A stretch of DNA of 64,000 nt from Bradyrhizobium diazoefficiens. GTDB taxonomy: Bacteria > Pseudomonadota > Alphaproteobacteria > Rhizobiales > Xanthobacteraceae. Shown here in pieces: positions 51,759 through 60,800 of this stretch. The stretch spans positions 1 to 64,000 of the forward strand of contig NZ_JAFCKW010000031.1 of NCBI RefSeq assembly GCF_018129965.1, in the 5' to 3' direction. Both the position numbers and the translations under genes were made by a program. The stretch's first letter is position 1, and each line of letters begins with the position of its first letter. The notes below the pieces were generated by a model, which saw only the letters and a program-made list of their open reading frames with translations, was not told the DNA's origin and did not search any database.

Positions 51759-51774
51759 ATGCAACAAAGTGCAT
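51759..51774. promoter_or_regulatory. BoxR-type operator 1 upstream of boxC
   Basis: ATGCAACAAAGTGCAT, identical to 39782-39797. Arms ATGCA and TGCAT. Confidence 0.7.
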
Positions 51775-51808
51775 GTATGGCCAGCAAGACACTAGACGCG
51801 TCCAGTAA

Positions 51809-51826
51809 GATGCACTATTGTGCATC
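51809..51826. promoter_or_regulatory. BoxR-type operator 2 upstream of boxC
   Basis: GATGCAC and GTGCATC form perfect 7-bp arms around TATT. Its centre is 51 bases from that of operator 1, consistent with binding to one face about five turns apart. Confidence 0.7.
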
Positions 51827-51860
51827 TAACGGTAAAACCAAGACAGCATAGGGATGGCCC

Positions 51861-53549
51861 ATGGCCGGGGAAGATCGGCGCCTCGCAGGCGGTGCGACAT
51901 TCATCGATTTCCAGACCGAGCCCTCCCGCTACCGGCACTGGAAGCTGGCGATCGACGGTGACGTCGCCACGCTGACCATGGATGTCGACGAGAACGGCGG
52001 CCTGTTCGAAGGCTATCTGCTCAAGCTCAACTCCTACGACCTCGGCGTCGACATCGAACTCGCCGACGTGGTGCAGCGCCTGCGCTTCGAGCACCCCGAG
52101 GTGAAGGTCGTGGTGATGCGCTCGGCCAAGGCCCGCGTGTTCTGCGCCGGCGCAAATATCCGCATGCTCGCGGGCTCCACCCACGCCCACAAGGTCAATT
52201 TCTGCAAGTTCACCAACGAGACCCGCAACGGCATGGAGGATTCGTCCGAGAATTCCGGCCAGCGCTTCATCACCGTGGTGAACGGCTCGGCCGCCGGCGG
52301 CGGCTATGAGCTGGCGCTCGCGACCGACCACATCATCATGGCCGACGATGGCGCTTCCGCGGTCGCTCTTCCGGAAGTGCCGCTGCTCGCGGTGCTGCCG
52401 GGCACCGGCGGCCTCACCCGCGTCGTCGACAAGCGCAAGGTGCGCCGCGACCGCGCTGATTTCTTCTGCACCATCGAGGAAGGCGTGAAAGGCAAGCGCG
52501 CCGTGCAATGGCGTCTCGTCGACGAGATCGCGCCGAACTCGAAGCTCGAAGCCAAAATCGCCGAGCGCGCGAGGGAATTCGCGGCCGCCTCCAAGCGCAA
52601 GGGCAGCGGCAAGGGCATCGCGCTTACCCCGCTCGCGCGGATGATCGACGCCAACAGCATCCGCTACGGCTTCGTTACCGTCGATATCGACCGAGCCGCC
52701 CGCATCGCCACCATCTCGATCAAGGCGCCGGAGACCGCGCCGCCCGCCGACATCGGCGGCATGATGGCGCAGGGCGCTTCGTTCTGGCCGCTGCAGGTGG
52801 CGCGCGAACTCGACGACGCCATCCTGCATCTGCGCATCAACGAGCTCGAGATCGCGATGCTGGTGTTCAAGAGCCATGGCGATCGCGCCCATGTGCTCGC
52901 CTCCGACGCCGTCCTCGAGGCCAACAAGGCGCACTGGCTGGTCAACGAGATCAGGCATTACTGGAAGCGCGTGCTCAAGCGCATCGACGTCACTTCGCGC
53001 ACGCTGGTGACGCTGGTCGAGCCGGGGTCGTGCTTTGCCGGCACGCTCGCCGAACTCGTCTTCGCCGCCGACCGCTCCTACATGCTGATCGGCACGCGCC
53101 AGGGCGACAACCGCCCGCCGCCGTCGATCGAACTCTCGCCGATGAATTTCGGTCCGTATCCGATGAGCCACGGCCTGACGCGGCTGCAGTCGCGCTTCCA
53201 GGCCGATCCCTCCGATCTCGAGCGCGCCGAAGCCACCGTCGGCACCAGCCTCGACGCCGAGGCGGCCGAGGAACTCGGCCTCGTCACCTTCGCGCTCGAC
53301 GACATCGATTGGGACGACGAGGTCCGCGTATTCCTCGAGGAGCGCGCCAGCTTCTCGCCCGACAGCCTCACCGGCATGGAGGCGAGCCTGCGCTTCGTCG
53401 GCCCCGAGACGATGGAATCGAAGATCTTCTCGCGCCTCACCGCCTGGCAGAACTGGATCTTCCAGCGCCCCAACGCCGTCGGCGAGGAAGGCGCGCTGCG
53501 CCGCTACGGCAGCGGCCAGAAGCCAAAATTCGATATGACGCGGGTTTAG
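51861..53549 (+). CDS. boxC: 2,3-Epoxybenzoyl-CoA dihydrolase (BoxC)
   Basis: A 562-aa crotonase-family fusion that hydrolyses the ring of 2,3-epoxybenzoyl-CoA to 3,4-dehydroadipyl-CoA semialdehyde and formate. The N-terminal crotonase part (about residues 35-270) contains ARVFCAGANIRML and VVNGSAAGGGYELALAT, and a second related half follows to the C-terminus. Length (about 555) and these motifs match BoxC. The start follows AGGGA by seven bases. Two TGCA dyads upstream give it its own BoxR-controlled promoter. A repeat separates it from boxB. Confidence 0.93.
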   Translation: MAGEDRRLAGGATFIDFQTEPSRYRHWKLAIDGDVATLTMDVDENGGLFEGYLLKLNSYDLGVDIELADVVQRLRFEHPEVKVVVMRSAKARVFCAGANIRMLAGSTHAHKVNFCKFTNETRNGMEDSSENSGQRFITVVNGSAAGGGYELALATDHIIMADDGASAVALPEVPLLAVLPGTGGLTRVVDKRKVRRDRADFFCTIEEGVKGKRAVQWRLVDEIAPNSKLEAKIAERAREFAAASKRKGSGKGIALTPLARMIDANSIRYGFVTVDIDRAARIATISIKAPETAPPADIGGMMAQGASFWPLQVARELDDAILHLRINELEIAMLVFKSHGDRAHVLASDAVLEANKAHWLVNEIRHYWKRVLKRIDVTSRTLVTLVEPGSCFAGTLAELVFAADRSYMLIGTRQGDNRPPPSIELSPMNFGPYPMSHGLTRLQSRFQADPSDLERAEATVGTSLDAEAAEELGLVTFALDDIDWDDEVRVFLEERASFSPDSLTGMEASLRFVGPETMESKIFSRLTAWQNWIFQRPNAVGEEGALRRYGSGQKPKFDMTRV

Positions 53550-53556
53550 CGACGAT

Positions 53557-53680
53557 CGTGTCCCGGGCGCGCAGCGGCATGCCATGCCGCTGCGCCGAAC
53601 CGGGACCCAGACGTGACAGACATAGGTCCCGGCTCAGCAGTGCAGCACTTCGCACCGCACTGCGCCCGGGACGCGAGACC
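53557..53680. repeat. Inverted-repeat element between boxC and boxB
   Basis: CGTGTCCCGGGCGCGCAGCG and CTGCGCCCGGGACGCGAGA are outer arms; AGCGGCATGCCATGCCGCT is an internal perfect hairpin. Two genes of one pathway are separated by it. Confidence 0.85.
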
Positions 53681-53697
53681 GACCAAGGAGTACGGCC

Positions 53698-55149
53698 ATG
53701 AACGTGAACATCATGAACGTCGACTACTCGACCAAGATTCCGAACAACGTCAATCTCGCCGAAGACCGCCAGGTGCTGAAGGCGCTCGAAGGCTGGCATC
53801 CCGGCTACATGGACTGGTGGAGCGACATGGGGCCGGAAGGCTTCCAGGAATCGCTGGTCTATCTGCGCACCGCATACTCCGTCGATCCGCGCGGCTGGGC
53901 CAAGTTCGACTATGTCCGCATGCCCGACTATCGCTGGGGCATCCTGCTGGCGCCGCAGGAGGAAAACCGCGTGGTGCCGTTCGGCGAGCACTATGGCGAG
54001 CCGGCCTGGCAGGAAGTCCCGGGCGAATATCGCGCCTTGCTGCGCCGCCTGATCGTGATCCAGGGCGACACCGAGCCGGCCTCGGTGGAGCAGCAGCGCC
54101 ATCTCGGCAAGACGGCGCCCTCGCTCTACGACATGCGCAACCTGTTCCAGGTCAATGTCGAGGAGGGCCGCCATCTCTGGGCGATGGTCTATCTGCTGCA
54201 GAAATATTTTGGCCGCGATGGCCGTGAAGAGGCCGACGATCTGCTCCGCCGCCGCTCCGGCGATGCGGATGCGCCGCGCATGCTGGGCGCCTTCAACGAG
54301 GCGACGCCGGACTGGCTGTCCTTCTTCATGTTCACCTACTTCACCGACCGCGACGGCAAGATGCAGCTGCACAGCCTCGCGCAATCGGGCTTCGATCCGT
54401 TGTCGCGCACCTGCCGCTTCATGCTGACCGAGGAAGCGCACCACATGTTCGTCGGCGAGACCGGCATCACCCGCGTCGTGCAGCGCACCTGCGATGCGAT
54501 GCGCGAAGCCGGCATCACCGATCCCACCGACATCGCCAAGGTCCGCGCGCTTGGCGTGATCGATCTGCCGACCATTCAGAAGAAGCTGAACCTGCACTAC
54601 ACGCTGTCGCTCGACCTGTTCGGCTCGGAAGTCTCGACCAACGCGGCCAACGCCTTCAACACCGGCATCAAGGGCCGCTATCACGAGACCCAGATCGACG
54701 ACGATCACCAGCTCAAGAATTCGACCTATCCGGTGCTCAAGCTGATCAACGGCGAGATCAAGCTGGTCGACGAGCCGGCGCTGACTGCGCTCAACATGCG
54801 CCTGCGCGACGATTACAGCCAGGATTGCGTCAAGGGCATGCTGCGCTGGAACAAGGTGATCTCGACCGCTGGCTACGACTTCCAGCTCAAGCTGCCCAAC
54901 GTCGCTTTCCATCGCCACATCGGCGAGTTCAAGGACGTGCACGCGACGCCGGACGGTCTTCTGATCGACGACGGCACCTGGGCGAGGCGCAAGGACGAAT
55001 GGCTGCCCTCGACCGCCGACGGCGATTTCATCACCTCGCTGATGCAGCCCGTCACCGAGACCGGCCAATACGCGTCCTGGATATCGCCGCCGAAGGTCGG
55101 CATCGACAACAAGCCCGGCGATTTCGAATATGTGAAGATCGAGACCTGA
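53698..55149 (+). CDS. boxB: Benzoyl-CoA 2,3-epoxidase oxygenase subunit (BoxB)
   Basis: A 483-aa diiron monooxygenase component epoxidising benzoyl-CoA with O2. The diiron ligands are present: E126 (QGDTEPAS), E156xxH159 (NVEEGRHLW), D217 (YFTDRDG) and E246xxH249 (LTEEAHHMF). Length equals known BoxB. The reductase partner BoxA, needed for NADPH electrons, is not encoded next to it or elsewhere in the window. It follows boxC after a repeat; a separate promoter is not obvious. Confidence 0.95.
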   Translation: MNVNIMNVDYSTKIPNNVNLAEDRQVLKALEGWHPGYMDWWSDMGPEGFQESLVYLRTAYSVDPRGWAKFDYVRMPDYRWGILLAPQEENRVVPFGEHYGEPAWQEVPGEYRALLRRLIVIQGDTEPASVEQQRHLGKTAPSLYDMRNLFQVNVEEGRHLWAMVYLLQKYFGRDGREEADDLLRRRSGDADAPRMLGAFNEATPDWLSFFMFTYFTDRDGKMQLHSLAQSGFDPLSRTCRFMLTEEAHHMFVGETGITRVVQRTCDAMREAGITDPTDIAKVRALGVIDLPTIQKKLNLHYTLSLDLFGSEVSTNAANAFNTGIKGRYHETQIDDDHQLKNSTYPVLKLINGEIKLVDEPALTALNMRLRDDYSQDCVKGMLRWNKVISTAGYDFQLKLPNVAFHRHIGEFKDVHATPDGLLIDDGTWARRKDEWLPSTADGDFITSLMQPVTETGQYASWISPPKVGIDNKPGDFEYVKIET

Positions 55150-55181
55150 GCGGCTGAAGCGCCGCTCTTGCAACGATGGAA

Positions 55182-55288
55182 GCTGTCATCACCCGCGAAA
55201 GCGGGTGATCCAGTATTCCAGAGGCGGCAGTATTTGGCCGAGAAGCCGCGGCGTACTGGATGCCCCGGTCAAACCGGCGCATGACACC
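55182..55288. repeat. Inverted-repeat intergenic element
   Basis: GTCATCACCCGCGAAAGCGGGTGAT opens with a perfect hairpin (ATCACCCGC and GCGGGTGAT), and CAGTATTCCAGAG pairs loosely with the GCGTACTGGATG on the right. It lies between convergent boxB and SDR genes. Confidence 0.8.
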
Positions 55289-55320
55289 GCATATGAGGTG
55301 AGAACTGAACCAGTTCTGGT

Positions 55321-56133
55321 CTAGTCGCTATCCCACCCGCTCCCCTTGATCCCCGGGTTCGCATAGACGATCCCGCCGTCGACCGCGATGGTCGCGCCTA
55401 CCACGTAATCGCCCGCGCGTGAGGCCAGATAGATTGCCGCGCCCGCCATGTCCTCGTCGGTGCCGATGCGGCCCACGGGCACGCGGGTCGAGACCTCGTC
55501 GGCATGATCGCGCGCGGCGCGGTTCATGTCGGACTTGAACGGGCCCGGCGCGATCGCGCTGACCACGATGTGGTCGGGGACCAGCTTGACCGCCATCCGC
55601 CGCGTCAGGTGAATGAGGCCGGCCTTGCTCGCGGCGTAGGAATAGGTCTCGCCTGGATTGACGAAGATGCCGTCGATCGAGGCGATGTTGATCACCTTGG
55701 CCGGCCGCTCCGCGCTGGCCGATGCGCGCAGCGTCGGCGCCAGCGCCTTGGTCAGGAAGAACGGCGCCTTGACGTTGAGGTTCATCACCTTGTCCCAGCC
55801 GCTCTCCGGAAATTCGTCGAACTCCGCGCCCCAGGCCGCACCCGCATTGTTGACGAGGATGTCGAGCTTCTGCTCGTGCGTCACGAACTCGCTCGCCAGC
55901 AGCTCGCAGCCGGCGACCGTCGAGATGTCGATCGGCAGTGCGATGCACTCGCCGCCATATTGCGCGGTGAGCTCTTTTGCGGTGGCCTCGCACGGTCCCG
56001 CCTTGCGCGCGGTGATGTAGACCTTGGCGGCGCCTGCGCTGAGAAATCCTGCCGCGATCATCTTGCCGATGCCGCGCGAGCCGCCGGTCACCAGCGCAAT
56101 GCGGCCCTTGAGCGAGAACAGATCGTTGAACAT
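55321..56133 (-). CDS. Short-chain dehydrogenase/reductase (SDR)
   Basis: A 270-aa NAD(P)-dependent SDR. The cofactor loop is TGGSRGIGK, NNAG at about residue 92, and the catalytic Tyr-Lys are in YSYAASKAG. It is convergent with boxB, so it need not belong to the box pathway. No aromatic-specific motif is seen. The ATG of MFNDLFS is used, with GGGAGG upstream; an in-frame ATG 17 codons earlier lacks one. Substrate unknown. Confidence 0.86.
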   Translation of the reverse strand: MFNDLFSLKGRIALVTGGSRGIGKMIAAGFLSAGAAKVYITARKAGPCEATAKELTAQYGGECIALPIDISTVAGCELLASEFVTHEQKLDILVNNAGAAWGAEFDEFPESGWDKVMNLNVKAPFFLTKALAPTLRASASAERPAKVINIASIDGIFVNPGETYSYAASKAGLIHLTRRMAVKLVPDHIVVSAIAPGPFKSDMNRAARDHADEVSTRVPVGRIGTDEDMAGAAIYLASRAGDYVVGATIAVDGGIVYANPGIKGSGWDSD

Positions 56134-56232
56134 GGTGCCTCCCTTGGTTGGCGACGTTTTGAGCGGGGTGGCGAAGGGAGTCAAGGAAGGCGCTGCCTGC
56201 GCGTGTGGCGCTTCGTCCGACCAACAAACGCG

Positions 56233-56367
56233 ATGTCGTCCTCGCCAAGGCGGGAACCCATAACCACGGGGATGAGTTTGGCGAAGACTGGTCGTCCGGG
56301 ATTGCTGCCGAAAATATAGTGATGGATTTCGCGGTATGGGTCCCTGCGTTCGCAGGGACGACAGCGG
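56233..56367. repeat. Palindromic intergenic repeat (GTCGTCC type)
   Basis: GATGTCGTCCTCGCCAAGGC and the closing CTGCGTTCGCAGGGACGACA with ACCCATAACCACGGGGATGA inside, the same family as 8703-8842 and 25146-25284. Confidence 0.85.
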
Positions 56368-56377
56368 AGAGTGAGGC

Positions 56378-57436
56378 TTAAGCCGCCGCGATCCGGCGAA
56401 AGCCGTTCCACATCGCGGTCGCGGCGCCCGAGGTGAGCACCGGCAGGATACGCGTGTCCTGATAATTGCCGTTGAGCGAAACGCGCGGCAGCGCGGTCAT
56501 GTGGCCGGCGTTCTCGGCGAACAGCATGCCGGGCCGCGTCGTCACCGCGGTCTTGAAGCCGGCGGCGGCGGCCAGCGCGAATTCACGCGCGCCCGCTGCC
56601 TCGCGGTTGCCATAGGGATAGGCGAAATGCAGCACCGGGCGCTCCAGCGCCTCTTCAATTCGTGCACGGCTCGTCGCCATCTCCTGCGCAGCGATCTCCT
56701 CGCTCTGCTTGGCGAGATTGCAATGGCTGATGCTGTGGGCGCCGATCGTGACCAGCGGATCGGCGGCAAATCTCTTCACCTCGTCCCAGCTCAGGCACAG
56801 GCTGCGGCACAGCGCGGCCATGTCGACGTCGTATCTAGCGCAGAGCGCCTCGATCTCGCGCTGGAGATCGTGCTCGCCCGGCAGTCCGCGCAGCCAGTCG
56901 TGCAGGCGATCGAAAGCCGCCTGCTTTGCGGCGGGCGTCGTGGCATCGAGCTGCAAGGAAGAATTGCCGATCTGGACGTCGATCTGCTCGGCCTTGGCGA
57001 CAATGGCTTCCAGAGCGGTCCACCACAGACGTCCGGTGCCCTCGGCGAAATCGCTCGCGACATACACGGTCAAAGGCGCGTCAAATTCGCGCAGCACCGG
57101 CAGCGCATAGTCGAGATTGTCGCGATAGCCGTCGTCGAGGGTGAAGGCGGCGAAGCGGCGAGTGAACCGGCCCTGCACCAGGCGCTCGTGCAACTCGTCC
57201 ATGCTGACGATGTCGATCTGGCGCGAGCGCAAATGGCTCAGCGTGGCGCGCAGGAATTCCGGAGTGACCTCGAGATGCCGGTTCGGTTGAAACGCAGCCT
57301 CGTGGGCCGGCCGCACGTGGTGCAGCATGAAAATGGCGCCCACGCCCGACAACAGGGGACGCAGCAAATGGTGCGCTCCACTGAAATAGAGCGCCCCCAG
57401 CCCGGCGCGGATGACGTTGTTGCGGAGCTGTTTCAT
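56378..57436 (-). CDS. Polysaccharide deacetylase-family protein (NodB-like)
   Basis: A 352-aa protein with a NodB homology domain: FTLDDGYRDN holds the catalytic base and metal Asp, GAHSISHCNL the metal His pair, and YPYGNREAAG follows. There is no clear signal peptide, only a moderately hydrophobic N-terminus. It may N-deacetylate a cell-surface polysaccharide precursor. The ATG of MKQLRNN is used, since the frame runs upstream into the intergenic region. It diverges from the OmpA-family gene across about 167 bases. Confidence 0.83.
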   Translation of the reverse strand: MKQLRNNVIRAGLGALYFSGAHHLLRPLLSGVGAIFMLHHVRPAHEAAFQPNRHLEVTPEFLRATLSHLRSRQIDIVSMDELHERLVQGRFTRRFAAFTLDDGYRDNLDYALPVLREFDAPLTVYVASDFAEGTGRLWWTALEAIVAKAEQIDVQIGNSSLQLDATTPAAKQAAFDRLHDWLRGLPGEHDLQREIEALCARYDVDMAALCRSLCLSWDEVKRFAADPLVTIGAHSISHCNLAKQSEEIAAQEMATSRARIEEALERPVLHFAYPYGNREAAGAREFALAAAAGFKTAVTTRPGMLFAENAGHMTALPRVSLNGNYQDTRILPVLTSGAATAMWNGFRRIAAA

Positions 57437-57603
57437 GGCAGGCTGGTGAATCCCCGGGGCATTCCGCCTGCAACTTAGGGTGGGACTCTTGAAGAAAAAG
57501 TTATTCCAATTGTCCATGCAGGGCCTTGGGAGGGCCTCCATTTCAGGTTTGACAGCCTGCCAAGGGTTTGTTTTGTCTCCGTTTCCAGAGTTCGGGTCGT
57601 CGA

Positions 57604-58998
57604 ATGCAAAAGCTTTTCAGGTGGGCCAGCAAATGGTGGCCAGGGCTCATTCCCCTGGCCGTCATGTGGGGAATTGCGGCCTGGAACAACACCTTGCCGG
57701 TCGAGGCCGACCTCGCCGCCCGCAGCTCGGCCGCCCTCAAGGACACCGTTCTGGACAAGACCCGAATCGCCGTGGACGGCCGCGACGTCAGCCTGGCCGC
57801 GGACGCCTTCTCCGAGGAAGGACGCCGTGACGCCGTGATGGCGGTCGAGATCGTCCCCGGCGTGCGCCTGGTCGACGACCGGACCCGCCTAGTTCCGGAG
57901 GCGAAACCCTTCGTCTGGACCGCCGAACGCGACGTGGTGCGGGTGACACTGTCAGGCTCCGCGCCGTTGCCGTCGATGAAGGGCCGGCTGACCGAGGCGG
58001 CGCGCAAGGAGGTTGGCGGCGTCGAGGTTTCCGACCGGATGGGGCTGGCGCGCGGTGCGCCGCCGCGGTTCGAGGCCGCCGCGATGCTGCTGCTCGACCA
58101 GATCGGCAGGCTGAAGGACGGCAAGATCACGATCACCGATACCCAGGTCAATCTCTCCGGCATGGCGCGGGAGCTCGGTGGTCGCGAGGCGATCGCGGCC
58201 GCGCTCAAGAACCTGCCCGAGGGCTTTTCGATCGCCGCCAACGAGATCAAGGCGCCGCCCTATATTTTCCAGGCCTACAAGGATCCAGTTGCCGCGACCG
58301 TGACGCTGACCGGCTACGTGCCCGACAACAATCTGCATGCCGCCATTGCAACGGGCGCCGCGCGCAAATTCTTCAATGAGAAGATCGTCGACAACCTCAA
58401 GGCCAGCATCGGCGCGCCCGGCTCCTTCAACACTGCGGTGCTTGCAGCCCTTGGCGGACTGTCGCGGCTGTCGACCGGCACGCTGGTCGTCTCCGATCGC
58501 GAGGTGAAGCTGTCGGGCGATGCGCTCTACGAGGGTGCCGCGAACGAGCTTCGCGCCGGCCTCGGCAAGGATTTTCCCAAGAGCTGGCAATACAAGCCGG
58601 AAATCACCGTGAAACCAGCGGCAGGCCCGGTCGATGGCACCGTCTGCCAGCAATTGTTCTCGGAGTTGCTGAACAAGGGCAAGATCCGCTTCGCCACCGG
58701 GCGCGCCGACATCGATCCGGATTCCGCCGGCATTCTCGACCATCTCATCGAGACTGCGTTGCGCTGCCCCACCACCAACATCGAGGTCGCAGGGCACACC
58801 GATGCCGACGGCGAGGACGCCAGCAATCAGGTTCTCTCGGAGAAGCGCGCCCAGGCGGTGATCGACTATCTGGTCAAGGCCGGTCTGCCCGCCAGCCGCT
58901 TCACCGCGGCCGGGTATGGCAGCACCCAGCCCGTCGCCGGCAACGACACTGACGATGGCAAGGCGCAGAACCGCCGCATCGAATTTCTGGTGAGGTGA
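57604..58998 (+). CDS. OmpA-family envelope protein with N-terminal anchor and BON-like repeats
   Basis: A 464-aa protein. One N-terminal transmembrane segment (about residues 12-30, WWPGLIPLAVMWGIAAW) is followed by a periplasmic region of about 300 residues with repeated BON-like patterns (ITITDTQVNLSGMARE and LVVSDREVKLSGDALYEG). A C-terminal OmpA peptidoglycan-binding domain (about 350-464) contains RADIDPDSAGILDH and VAGHTDADGEDASN. The build resembles OmpATb/ArfA. The next gene, a 100-aa membrane protein, starts two bases after its stop. Role: envelope anchoring; precise function unknown. Confidence 0.83.
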   Translation: MQKLFRWASKWWPGLIPLAVMWGIAAWNNTLPVEADLAARSSAALKDTVLDKTRIAVDGRDVSLAADAFSEEGRRDAVMAVEIVPGVRLVDDRTRLVPEAKPFVWTAERDVVRVTLSGSAPLPSMKGRLTEAARKEVGGVEVSDRMGLARGAPPRFEAAAMLLLDQIGRLKDGKITITDTQVNLSGMARELGGREAIAAALKNLPEGFSIAANEIKAPPYIFQAYKDPVAATVTLTGYVPDNNLHAAIATGAARKFFNEKIVDNLKASIGAPGSFNTAVLAALGGLSRLSTGTLVVSDREVKLSGDALYEGAANELRAGLGKDFPKSWQYKPEITVKPAAGPVDGTVCQQLFSELLNKGKIRFATGRADIDPDSAGILDHLIETALRCPTTNIEVAGHTDADGEDASNQVLSEKRAQAVIDYLVKAGLPASRFTAAGYGSTQPVAGNDTDDGKAQNRRIEFLVR

Positions 58999-59000
58999 CG

Positions 59001-59303
59001 ATGCCCTATCTCGTTTCGTTCCATCTCGGCTGGCTGATCGGATCTCTGCTGCTGGGCTTTTGCATGGGCTGGATCTCGGTGGTCCAGCGCGGCAACGGCA
59101 CCTCGAAAGTCACTGCGCGCTGGCTCGCCGCGCTCGCCGTCGCCCTGGTCGCAGCCTCGTTCTCCCATGTGGTCCCCGGCCGTTTCGGCTACTGGCTCGA
59201 CCTCGGCCTGGTGATGTTCGCCTGCTACCTCGTCGGCTGCACGATCGGCGCCTGGCTGCGTGACCGGGTGGTCTCGCGGAGCCAGCCTGCGGCCGCTCCG
59301 TAA
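59001..59303 (+). CDS. 100-aa membrane protein, partner of the OmpA-family gene
   Basis: A 100-aa protein with three hydrophobic segments (about residues 7-27, 41-57 and 65-84), MPYLVSFHLGWLIGSLLLGF at its start. The ATG follows GAGGTG closely, and the upstream stop is two bases away, so the two genes are coupled. No family is recognised. In mycobacteria ArfA is also followed by genes for small membrane proteins, so the pairing may be meaningful; that comparison is by layout only. Confidence 0.72.
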   Translation: MPYLVSFHLGWLIGSLLLGFCMGWISVVQRGNGTSKVTARWLAALAVALVAASFSHVVPGRFGYWLDLGLVMFACYLVGCTIGAWLRDRVVSRSQPAAAP

Positions 59304-59713
59304 TGTTGCCCTGCACCGGCCGCAGCAAGGCGCGACCAAACGTGCCGGTGCCCCCTCTTTCAACAGCCGCGCGCGGCCCATAGATTGACGTCGGCCCAAG
59401 CCATGACGGAACATTGCCCGGCCGAAATCATCAAAACTTCATGGCCCCTGCGCAGGATTACCATGGAGATTCGCATCACTCTTGCCGCCGAAAGCGCCAA
59501 ACCGTGCACCAGGGGCCCGCAATCCTGCCTAAAATATTGAAGGCACGGGTTTTTGTTCGAATTGCCGAATTCCACTCCGCCCCAAAACGCGCTAGTGGAG
59601 GGGCGGGGGGCATGCGCGATGCCGCAGCCGGCGGCGAGGGGTCGTTGAGTGCCCTTGCGTCGTCTGCCTGTCCGCTGGCCACCCCGGCCGCTGAAGCGTT
59701 TTTCGAGGTCTAG
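59304..59713. other. 410-base spacer, no gene seen
   Basis: No palindromic repeat of the common families is present. An AT-richer block (about 59525-59575) could contain the promoter of the downstream membrane-protein gene. Open frames here lack ribosome-binding sites. Confidence 0.5.
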
Positions 59714-60769
59714 ATGCTGGAAGCCATACGCAGGGCGATCACGTTTCTGCGCCAGAAGCAAATCCTGCATAAGCTTGGAGTTGTGGTCAGCGTCGCGGTC
59801 ATCGGCATCGCTTGCTATGTGCTCTACCACATGCTGCGCGGCATCGACATGAACGAGGTGATCGAGGCCATCAAGAGCACCGAGCCGCGCCAGATTGCGA
59901 TGGCGGCGCTGTTCGTGGCCGCAGGCTATTTCACCCTGACCTTCTACGATTTGTTCGCCGTGCGCGCGATCGGCCGCAGCCATGTGCCCTACCGGGTTAA
60001 TGCGCTCGCCGCCTTCACCAGCTATTCGATCGGCCACAATGTCGGCGCCAGCGTCTTCACCGGCGGCGCGGTGCGCTACCGAATCTATTCGGCCTATGGC
60101 CTGAACGCGATCGACGTCGCCAAGATCTGCTTTCTCGCCGGCCTGACCTTCTGGCTCGGCAATGCCGCCGTGCTCGGCCTCGGCATTTCCTACCATCCGG
60201 AAGCCGCCGCCTCGATCGACCAGCTTCCGCCCTGGCTGAACCGTACCCTGGCGATGATGATCATCGCGGGGCTCGTCGCCTATGTGGTCTGGGTCTGGAC
60301 CCATCCGCGCGTGGTCGGCCGCGGTCCCTGGACCGTGGTGCTGCCGGGCGGCCCGCTGACGCTGCTCCAGATCGCGATCGGCATCATCGACCTCGGCTTC
60401 TGCGCGCTTGCGATGTACGTGCTGGTCCCGGACGAGCCCAACCTCGGCTTCGTCGTGGTCGCCGTGATCTTCGTGTCGGCGACGTTGCTCGGCTTTGCCA
60501 GCCATTCGCCCGGGGGCCTCGGCGTGTTCGACGCCGCCATGCTGGTCGGCCTCTGGCAGATGGACCGGGAGGAACTGCTCGGCGGCATGCTGCTGTTCCG
60601 CGTCCTCTATTATCTCTCCCCCTTCGTCATCTCTGTAATCTTGCTGACGTTTCGCGAGGTTATCATCGGCGCTCGTTCGAAGCGGCTGCAACAGGCGGCG
60701 CTCAAGCTCGACCCCGGTCCGGCGCCCGAAGCTGCCTATGTGAGAGAACGCAGCGACGGCGGCGTCTGA
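59714..60769 (+). CDS. LPG-synthase-type flippase-domain membrane protein (YbhN/UPF0104)
   Basis: A 351-aa protein with about eight transmembrane helices and the UPF0104/LPG_synthase_TM fold. Typical parts are YFTLTFYDLFAVRAI, SYSIGHNVGASVFTGGAVRYRIYS and the loop SHSPGGLGVFDAAML. It lacks the C-terminal cytoplasmic synthase domain of MprF, so it is more likely a lipid flippase-type or accessory protein than a lysyl-PG synthase. It starts six bases after a GAGG site and precedes the phoR-like kinase by 31 bases on the same strand. Confidence 0.8.
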   Translation: MLEAIRRAITFLRQKQILHKLGVVVSVAVIGIACYVLYHMLRGIDMNEVIEAIKSTEPRQIAMAALFVAAGYFTLTFYDLFAVRAIGRSHVPYRVNALAAFTSYSIGHNVGASVFTGGAVRYRIYSAYGLNAIDVAKICFLAGLTFWLGNAAVLGLGISYHPEAAASIDQLPPWLNRTLAMMIIAGLVAYVVWVWTHPRVVGRGPWTVVLPGGPLTLLQIAIGIIDLGFCALAMYVLVPDEPNLGFVVVAVIFVSATLLGFASHSPGGLGVFDAAMLVGLWQMDREELLGGMLLFRVLYYLSPFVISVILLTFREVIIGARSKRLQQAALKLDPGPAPEAAYVRERSDGGV

Positions 60770-60800
60770 CCGGCGCAGTCCTCCAGGAGAAGCCCGTCCG

